Positions 58,160 to 64,000 of a stretch of DNA of 64,000 bases are shown here, one piece after another; within the stretch, counting starts at the first letter, position 1, and every line of letters starts with the position of its first letter. Both the position numbers and the translations under genes were made by a program. Source of the stretch: PVC group bacterium (GTDB taxonomy: Bacteria; Verrucomicrobiota; Kiritimatiellia; UBA8416); contig PXBF01000068.1 of NCBI GenBank assembly GCA_003567005.1, positions 107,794 through 171,793 on the forward strand, in the 5' to 3' direction. The notes beneath the pieces are model-generated. The model had not been told where the DNA came from. It saw only the letters and a list, made by a program, of their open reading frames with translations, and ran no database searches.

Positions 58160-59388
58160 ACGCGCCGCACCACCAATGTGCTGTTTTCTTTTGCCATGCC
58201 GCGCGAATTGGCAATCGCCACATTCACATGTGCACGCCGTGGTTGCGATTGAACATGGCACAAATCACAGGCAGGATCCGGATCCGTCAAATTCGCAGTT
58301 GGGAAAATACGATCCGTCTCGAATATGCGCACAAGCGCAACCAACTGCATCATCGAGGCTGCAGCCAAAGCATGCCCATTGACACCACGCACGGAACTCA
58401 CAGGGATTTGCTTCGCATAACGCTGAAAAACACGATGAATCATCCTCGCTTCCGACGCATCTAACGTAGGTTGACTCGCCGCATCAGCACAAATATAGTC
58501 AACATCCCCGGGCCGCAATCCACTGTTGGATAAAGCATGCTGCATACTCCTGCCCATGCCCGCCAACTCCTCATCCTCGCGCGCATCCGTGAAGCGCGCG
58601 CCCCCTAAAATTTCCATGCGTGGCCTAGCACCCCGTGCAAGCGCGTGCTCCATGCGCTCCAGCACCAGAAAACCCGCGCCTTCCGAAAAAACAGCCCCCG
58701 TGCGCTGTTTATCAAATGGCCGACTCAGCTCCTCCGGTGGCAAAGCTTCCGAGCGGGAATTGATCCCGATTGCCGCAAATCCGGCCACCGTCATAGGAGA
58801 CACATACGAATCGGCCGCACCCACCAGCACCAAATCCGCTTTCCCATCACGAATCAAATGCGCAGCTTCCATGACCGCATCCAACCCAGACGGACAACAA
58901 GAGGATATCGTCGTGCACGAGGTGGAAAAACCGAATACATCCGTGATAGCACCCGCAACGGCTGCCGGCGGATACGCACGAATCGTCAAAGGCGTACGAT
59001 GCGGGCCACGCCTTGCAACAACCTCCATACCATGTTCAACAATGTGCGTAGAACTGGAAGAAATCCCCACAAAAAGCGGAATATCCCCCATCTGCTTCAG
59101 CTCCTGCGTATCCAGGTCCGCATCCGCTAATGCCTCTTTACACGCCACCAGGCCCATCTGCGTCTGCAGCGAGCAGCGGTGCGCACGACATTCCCGGCAA
59201 AAATAGTCATTTACATCAAAGTTGCGAACTTCCCCTGCCACCCGCACAGGAAAATCCGTACAGTCAAAGCGCGTGATCGGCCCAATACCGCTCCGGCAAG
59301 TAAGCAGCGCATCCCAATACGCATCTACACCAATGCCCCCCGGCGCGACGATCCCCTGCCCTGTTACTACAACTTTTCCTGGCAACAT
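58156..59388 (-). CDS. Beta-ketoacyl-ACP synthase (FabF-like) with one catalytic His replaced
   Basis: A 410-residue thiolase-fold condensing enzyme. VVVTGQGIVAPGG opens the family fold; nucleophile Cys165 is in TISSCCPSGLDAVM; the second His (H339) is in GVNGHALAAAS. The first His expected in the NAHGTST motif is Asp302 here (YICADAASQP), so the Cys-His-His triad is incomplete. Such changes are seen in specialised or chain-length-type ketosynthases. ATG at 59388 aligns with the family start. It heads an operon with two kinases and a regulator and is divergent from a FadL porin. A polyketide/fatty-acid or sensory role is possible; the reaction is uncertain. Confidence 0.88.
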   Translation of the reverse strand: MLPGKVVVTGQGIVAPGGIGVDAYWDALLTCRSGIGPITRFDCTDFPVRVAGEVRNFDVNDYFCRECRAHRCSLQTQMGLVACKEALADADLDTQELKQMGDIPLFVGISSSSTHIVEHGMEVVARRGPHRTPLTIRAYPPAAVAGAITDVFGFSTSCTTISSCCPSGLDAVMEAAHLIRDGKADLVLVGAADSYVSPMTVAGFAAIGINSRSEALPPEELSRPFDKQRTGAVFSEGAGFLVLERMEHALARGARPRMEILGGARFTDAREDEELAGMGRSMQHALSNSGLRPGDVDYICADAASQPTLDASEARMIHRVFQRYAKQIPVSSVRGVNGHALAAASMMQLVALVRIFETDRIFPTANLTDPDPACDLCHVQSQPRRAHVNVAIANSRGMAKENSTLVVRRV

Positions 59389-59412
59389 GCTCGACACCCG
59401 CTGATTTCCACT

Positions 59413-59442
59413 TTTAGAATGTGCACAAATTTGTACAGTCAA
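59413..59442 (-). promoter_or_regulatory. Promoter with spacer palindrome upstream of the condensing-enzyme operon
   Basis: Read leftward: TTGACT (59442-59437), 18-base spacer, TCTAAA (59418-59413). The spacer contains the perfect 10-base palindrome ACAAATTTGT (59425-59434), extended to an imperfect 16-base one. The -10 is only moderate. A repressor bound there would block RNA polymerase. Confidence 0.45.
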
Positions 59443-59470
59443 CAATAGATTGATGAATTATTTTTGTACA
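59430..59470. repeat. TTTGTACA direct repeats, 33 bases apart
   Basis: TTTGTACA occurs at 59430-59437 and 59463-59470. The 33-base offset is close to three helical turns, placing both on one DNA face. They lie in the divergent control region between the condensing-enzyme operon and the FadL gene. Confidence 0.45.
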
Positions 59471-59494
59471 TCATTGTTTTAATAATTATCTTTT

Positions 59495-59510
59495 TATGTA
59501 GCAATACATA
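59495..59510. promoter_or_regulatory. Inverted repeat TATGTA-GCAA-TACATA
   Basis: Perfect 6-base arms with a 4-base centre, 99 bases before the FadL start codon in the AT-rich divergent region. Candidate operator or part of the FadL promoter. Confidence 0.35.
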
Positions 59511-59608
59511 GTGGAATGCCTTACTATCGTCCATCAAAAACAAGTAGGAAAAGGTGAACACATACGGAATCATCGGATCATAAGGAAACGGCCAAAAGGA
59601 GCATAACA

Positions 59609-60823
59609 ATGATAAGAAAGAGACACGCTACTTCGCAACCCATCATGCTAATCGCCATCCTTTCGGTTGGCACACTCGCACAAGTCCATGCACAAGGGTT
59701 CCGCAACCCGCCGGAAGGCGCGCGCGCGATTGGTGCATTTGGTGGCTATATGACATTTGCGGAAGATGCCCATACGGTCATTCATAACCCCGCCAACCTG
59801 ATGGACGTGGAACAACAAACCTTTCAATTGAATATGCTCCTTGGCTACGGTCGCAATACCTTCAATCGAGAAGGCATTGCCCAACAAAAGACACGCTCAC
59901 CAGCGTTCGCGATTCCCGGCATCTCGGCCGCCATTCCTATTGACGAACGTTTCGCCATGGGATTCGCAATCCATGTTCCCTACGGTCGTTCCGTGGAATG
60001 GGAACGCGATGGCTATTTCGCATCGCGCGGACTTCCCTATGCTGGCAGCATGACCGTGATCGATGCAGCCCCCGTGCTTGCTGTCAGACTGCACCAAAAT
60101 CTCTCTGCTGCTGTCGGACTGAACTTCTATAACGGTGTCGTAGAGCAAGACACACTGATCTTCGGTCAAGAGACCGTCGGTATACCAGACGGAACCCGAA
60201 GCCGCCTCGATGCCGATGGACGCGCTGTCGGCTGGAATGCCGCAATCACCGTTCAACTACCACATCAACAACGGGTAGCCGCCTCCATTCGCAGCCCCTT
60301 CTCCATCAACTTCGAAGGCGACAACGAATTGGAGTTTGGCATCAGCAGCTCAGCCTCTGCACGCATCCAATATCCAACCATCGTGCGCATCGGATATGGC
60401 ATTGCCCTCACCGATCAACTGCTGGCAGAAATCAATGCGGAATGGCTCGAATTTTCGCGCTATGAAACCCTGACCATACGCGATCAGCTATTCGGTACCG
60501 AGGAATCCCCCGTTCAGCAGCAAGACACCTGGACGGCAGGTATCGGCCTGCAATGGAACTTTCATCCGCAATGGACCGCGCGGGCAGGCTATAAGTACTT
60601 GGAAAACCCGACCCCCGATGAAACCTATACCCCCCTCACGCCCGATGAGGATCAAGGCGTCATATCCGCAGGAATCGGCTACTCGCAAGAACGACATTAT
60701 TTCGATGTAGGCTATGCCTACGGTATTTTCAGCGGACGCGAAATCCCCGACACGAATCCGGCCGGGGGCAAGCATGATTACAATGTACACCTTGTGAGCC
60801 TATCCTATGGCTTCCGACTGTGA
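59609..60823 (+). CDS. FadL/OmpP1/TodX-family outer-membrane porin
   Basis: A 404-residue beta-barrel. The signal peptide ends near QVHAQ, followed by GFRNPPEGARAIGAFGGYMT and HNPANLMDVEQQTFQLN, the N-terminal plug region with the NPA motif of FadL. Alternating aromatic strands run to the end (LVSLSYGFRL), with a terminal hydrophobic residue less standard than Phe. FadL porins pass long-chain fatty acids or hydrophobic compounds through the outer membrane. AGGAG precedes ATG. The divergent FabF-like gene and the downstream receiver-kinase suggest lipid sensing and uptake are coordinated. Confidence 0.9.
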   Translation: MIRKRHATSQPIMLIAILSVGTLAQVHAQGFRNPPEGARAIGAFGGYMTFAEDAHTVIHNPANLMDVEQQTFQLNMLLGYGRNTFNREGIAQQKTRSPAFAIPGISAAIPIDERFAMGFAIHVPYGRSVEWERDGYFASRGLPYAGSMTVIDAAPVLAVRLHQNLSAAVGLNFYNGVVEQDTLIFGQETVGIPDGTRSRLDADGRAVGWNAAITVQLPHQQRVAASIRSPFSINFEGDNELEFGISSSASARIQYPTIVRIGYGIALTDQLLAEINAEWLEFSRYETLTIRDQLFGTEESPVQQQDTWTAGIGLQWNFHPQWTARAGYKYLENPTPDETYTPLTPDEDQGVISAGIGYSQERHYFDVGYAYGIFSGREIPDTNPAGGKHDYNVHLVSLSYGFRL

Positions 60824-60832
60824 GGCACCATA

Positions 60833-61984
60833 ATGCCGGAAAAACCCGCCATACTCGTAATTGACGATGAACTCGGCCCCCGCGAAAGCCTACGCTTTCT
60901 TTTCAAGGACCAATACGATGTCGCCTGCGCCGAATCGGTCGACCAAGCCATCGCACACTTGGCCGAATCCCAACCCGACTGCATCATTAGCGATATAAAA
61001 ATGCCGGGCAAAACCGGGCTGGATGGATTACGCGAAATCCGGACCCGCGACGAAGACGTTTCGATCATTATGCTGACTGGTTTCGGGTCCCTCGAAACCG
61101 CGCAAGAAGCCATCCGCTATGGGGCCAGTGATTACGTCAAAAAACCCTTTGATGCACGCGATATGCGCACGGTCGTTGCTGACCATGTCCAAAAGACACA
61201 GTTCAAACGACGCCAACGCAAGGCCTATGAAAATCTGCAAAACCTCAATGATCAACTGAAAACAGAACTGGATGCGAAAGAGCATATGGCCAGTCTGGGG
61301 CAAGCATCTTCGGAATTCATCCATGATTTACGCAATCCGCTGACCGTCATTTGTGGATACGTGGGATTATTAATGCGGCAAATCAGAGATACAGAAAATA
61401 CCGCCTCATCTGAAGATCAACAACGCCTCACGCTGGAATACCTCGAACAACTGGAAGAAAACGTCCAACGGTGTCAGGAAATGTCCCAAACCTGGCGCGA
61501 AATCAGCAGTCAGGAATCCGCTTCCACCAACCCCGTATCTTTGGATCAGGTTCTACTGCAAGTCACGAAAATGATCAGCCAAATTGCTTCTGAACAAAAT
61601 GTGAACGTCTCCCTGCAACCAACAGAACCTGTTACCATCCAAGGCAACGAACTCCAGCTTTTCCGGGCCTTACACAACATAGCGTCCAATGCACTACAGG
61701 CCGTACCTCACGATGGTTCTGGTAGACTACAACTGGAACTGACAACCCCGCAAGAGCATGCCGTCATACACATCGAAGACAACGGCCCTGGTATTGCACC
61801 CGAACAACTGGAACGTGTTTTTACACCCTATGTCAGTTCACGGAAGCAACAGGGTGGCATGGGCCTAGGGCTCTTCATTGCCCGTAAAATCTTGGAAGCA
61901 CATAACGGGAGCGTTCAGCTCAAAAACAAACCCGAAGGTGGCCTCCGAGCCACCATCACCTTGCCAGTAACACAAGAGTCGTAA
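60833..61984 (+). CDS. Receiver-histidine kinase hybrid (REC-HisKA-HATPase)
   Basis: A 383-residue cytoplasmic protein. Residues 1-125 are a full receiver: LVIDDELGP, phospho-acceptor Asp in CIISDIKMPG, Thr in IMLTGFG and Lys in YVKKPF. A coiled coil (about 125-155) leads to the kinase with His in FIHDLRNPLTVICG, N box ALHNIASNALQAV and G boxes DNGPGIAPEQ and GLGLFIARK. The receiver precedes the kinase and there is no other sensor, so kinase activity is probably controlled by phosphorylation from another kinase. GAGG precedes ATG; it is 9 bases after the FadL gene and in the same transcript. Confidence 0.93.
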   Translation: MPEKPAILVIDDELGPRESLRFLFKDQYDVACAESVDQAIAHLAESQPDCIISDIKMPGKTGLDGLREIRTRDEDVSIIMLTGFGSLETAQEAIRYGASDYVKKPFDARDMRTVVADHVQKTQFKRRQRKAYENLQNLNDQLKTELDAKEHMASLGQASSEFIHDLRNPLTVICGYVGLLMRQIRDTENTASSEDQQRLTLEYLEQLEENVQRCQEMSQTWREISSQESASTNPVSLDQVLLQVTKMISQIASEQNVNVSLQPTEPVTIQGNELQLFRALHNIASNALQAVPHDGSGRLQLELTTPQEHAVIHIEDNGPGIAPEQLERVFTPYVSSRKQQGGMGLGLFIARKILEAHNGSVQLKNKPEGGLRATITLPVTQES

Positions 61985-62088
61985 TTTGCTGTGCCTTTTT
62001 GCATGATTTCTCGTCGAACAAAGCGGGAATTTCTAAATGCTGCAAAAGCCGATTGATATTCGGACGAGGAACTGTTTGAATTCAAAAC

Positions 62089-63882
62089 ATGGAAAATATG
62101 CCGAATAATCTCCCACTCGATGATACACATACACTATATCTGCGCACGCCTGATGGCGAAGAGTATGGTCCCGCTGATATCCAGACCATTCGTACCTGGT
62201 GCCAGGAAGGACGTATTGGCCCCGACCAAGTAGCCTCCAGCAACCGGCAAGACTGGACGCCTGTCACCGAAATCCCCGAATTGGAATTCGACTGGCTGCT
62301 GATTCTGGCAGATGGAACAGAAGCTGGCCCTTTCCACATAGCCATACTGGAAGAACAAGCCAGAGAAGGCAACCTGCCGGAGGGAAGCTATCTCAGAAAC
62401 AGACATACGGGTGAAGAACGTCCTGCCGAGACAAGCGACTCTGCTGACGAACCATTGCTTCTGCCCGCGGCGCCAACACAAGAGCCCCCACCCATAGATC
62501 ACGAAGAAGAGGCTGAATCAGTAGAAATACCTTCCATACCCCCGACGCCAACGGCCGAACCACCTGATGATGTGCCCCCCCCGCAAGATGACCAAGAGCA
62601 GGACGATGACATCCCCCTATCCATACGCCTTGAAACCGTCACCCAACATGCGACCGAAGCACGTGAACAATTGAGCGAGACACGCGCGAACCTCCAGGCA
62701 ATCCGCCGCGATTATACCTTGCTCCAGGACCAAAACCAACATCTGCAAGATACCCTCGCAACGACAGAAGCGGAGCGCGATGCCGCAGAGGAGAACCTCT
62801 TGGTGCTACAAAACCAGTGCGCCCAAAATGAGGCCGAACTGGATAATCTCCGCGCACAGCTATCCCAATTACAAGAGCAATACGAAAAAATACAACTGGA
62901 AAATCAAAGGCAATTTGAAACAATTGATGATTTGCGGGCTTCAGCGCTCACTGCAGAGCAAAAATGGAAACGCGAACTCTCCGTTTTACAGTCAGAAGTA
63001 GAAGGCAAGAATCGTGTGCTCGAAGACGTCGCATCTGCTATTGCCCAAGATCCACATGTCACACCACGAACAGTCGAACACCCGCCCAAACAACAGTTTC
63101 CGTTCAACGAACAACTGCGTGCAGCAACGATTTCTGCAGCAGAAGAACAAACGGAGACTACGCCAACGCGTGCGTCCCGCGCGAATCCGCCACCCCCTGT
63201 CACGACACCACCACCGCGAACTACGCGTACTACGAAACGCACCACACTTGTTGCCATCATCCTACTCATATTGGCATTGACTGGCTGGGCTATTGTTTCA
63301 CGTATAAACCAAAGACACACCGACTCCCCCAGAACAACGCAACCGAATACAACGGAAAACAGCACCAACGCCATGGCGCCCTTGGACCCCGAATCGGAAG
63401 GTAATCTTATCCTGCAACCCGAGCAAATACGCGATAATGCACAAAGAAACCAAACGGCTACCATCCAGAATTGGCCGCAAATCGAACTACAGCGCGCATC
63501 CATCACCCAAGAAGATAACGCGATGCAAATCATATTTGATTATGGTCTTTTCCCATCAAACACCACGTTGCGGGAAGAAGCCCGCGAGGACTTGCGAAAT
63601 CTGGCCAGACAATTACGTAACCGTATCCATGATTTTTCGATTATCGTAGAAGGCCATACCGATACAGTACCCGTACAACCAGGCGACGAACGCATTATCG
63701 ACAGCTTCTCGCTTGGCATGGAACGTGCAAAAGCCGTCAAATTCTTTCTTTCCGATGAGGGAAACTTACCAGCCGGCCGGATCCACACAGCCTCTGCAGG
63801 ACAAGCATCCCCTCCCTATCCGAACGACACTAGCGCAAACCGCGCCCGCAACCGCACCGTTACCATCTCGATCATCCCCTAG
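62089..63882 (+). CDS. GYF2-like/coiled-coil/OmpA-domain membrane protein
   Basis: A 597-residue protein. Two GYF_2-like repeats open it (about 15-65: EYGPADIQTIRTWCQEGRIG; about 68-110: TEAGPFHIAILEEQAREGNL). A Pro/Glu-rich linker (about 125-180) precedes a long coiled coil (about 185-320). One membrane helix lies at about 388-404 (LVAIILLILALTGWAIV). The C-terminal 120 residues are OmpA-like, with peptidoglycan-binding motif IIVEGHTDTVPVQPGD and RAKAVKFFLSDEG. The topology is cytoplasmic sensor/adaptor, single span, periplasmic anchor to the wall. Start 62089 lacks a strong ribosome site. Confidence 0.87.
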   Translation: MENMPNNLPLDDTHTLYLRTPDGEEYGPADIQTIRTWCQEGRIGPDQVASSNRQDWTPVTEIPELEFDWLLILADGTEAGPFHIAILEEQAREGNLPEGSYLRNRHTGEERPAETSDSADEPLLLPAAPTQEPPPIDHEEEAESVEIPSIPPTPTAEPPDDVPPPQDDQEQDDDIPLSIRLETVTQHATEAREQLSETRANLQAIRRDYTLLQDQNQHLQDTLATTEAERDAAEENLLVLQNQCAQNEAELDNLRAQLSQLQEQYEKIQLENQRQFETIDDLRASALTAEQKWKRELSVLQSEVEGKNRVLEDVASAIAQDPHVTPRTVEHPPKQQFPFNEQLRAATISAAEEQTETTPTRASRANPPPPVTTPPPRTTRTTKRTTLVAIILLILALTGWAIVSRINQRHTDSPRTTQPNTTENSTNAMAPLDPESEGNLILQPEQIRDNAQRNQTATIQNWPQIELQRASITQEDNAMQIIFDYGLFPSNTTLREEAREDLRNLARQLRNRIHDFSIIVEGHTDTVPVQPGDERIIDSFSLGMERAKAVKFFLSDEGNLPAGRIHTASAGQASPPYPNDTSANRARNRTVTISIIP

Positions 63883-63889
63883 CCCGCAT

Positions 63890-64000
63890 ATCTCACAAAC
63901 TTCGTAGCGAGAGTGTGAAGCGTGCGTCATAGCGGGTTCGCGGCGCAGTGTGGCGGGCGACAGTGTGTAGAAACACATGGAGGTCGCCACGCAAGTCGCG
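63890..64000. other. GC-rich window end, possible dispersed repeat
   Basis: After the OmpA gene, the final 110 bases are richer in G and C than most of the window. They read leftward as TLSPATLRREPAMTHASHSR and carry no ribosome-bound start that I can trust. I recall similar short peptides as junk reading frames in related genomes, but cannot verify it. Confidence 0.25.

Overview
The window comes from a diderm bacterium of roughly even base composition. It encodes a Kdo transferase, a FadL-type porin, an ExbB/ExbD proton channel, a lipobox protein and an OmpA-like domain. DapL-type lysine/diaminopimelate synthesis, a DUF6288 protein, DUF6785/OPT-like membrane proteins, a YdjY protein and a lysine-rich histone-like protein together suggest the PVC superphylum, most likely Kiritimatiellota/Lentisphaerota. 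That placement is an inference from gene families; no rRNA gene is present. I saw no tRNA, CRISPR array, insertion sequence or prophage.

Layout. 0-3.1 kb (+): end of a sugar-nucleotide epimerase, a methyltransferase and recN. 3.1-4.4 kb (-): membrane coiled-coil protein and a 51-residue lipoprotein. 4.8-5.2 kb (+): a lone receiver protein. 5.1-10.7 kb (-): waaA, purD, a low-molecular-weight phosphatase, a fused rpiB-glyA gene and a metallophosphatase; RpiB and GlyA supply ribose-5-phosphate and glycine, both of which lead to the PurD reaction. 11.3-14.0 kb (-): ExbB/ExbD with an unknown membrane-anchored partner, then a histone-like gene with a clear terminator. 14.3-18.5 kb (-): AI-2E-family permease, GspF and GspE. 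18.6-20.4 kb (-): a cobalamin-binding protein with CarH-type photoreceptor motifs, translationally coupled to a PAS/Cys-cluster protein. 20.5-36.8 kb: metabolism (LacZ, DUF6288 protein, DeoB, polyol dehydrogenase, DapL, PanD, a hydroxyproline-type aldolase/aldehyde dehydrogenase pair, GH31 glycosidase, YdjY protein).

36.9-51.4 kb (-) is the most unusual part. It is a run of genes for a DUF6785 membrane protein, a 1698-residue FtsX permease fused to a PA domain and a degenerate M28 peptidase domain, an OPT-like transporter, an unknown soluble protein, a PqqD-like protein, a minimal FtsX permease and two MacB/LolD-type ATPases, followed by an Xaa-Pro peptidase. It looks like one envelope machine. 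I know of no experimental description of it.

51.8-53.1 kb (+): Rrf2/IscR-type regulator and a methyltransferase. 53.1-59.4 kb (-): a four-gene operon, joined by stop/start overlaps or near-overlaps, for a condensing enzyme lacking one catalytic His, two histidine kinases and a response regulator with Tyr in place of the phospho-acceptor Asp. Divergent from it (59.6-62.0 kb, +) are a FadL porin and a receiver-kinase hybrid. The promoter region between them has repeated TTTGTACA elements and a palindrome in a promoter spacer, so a lipid-linked sensory regulon is plausible. The window ends with a GYF2/coiled-coil/OmpA protein (62.1-63.9 kb) and a short GC-rich stretch.
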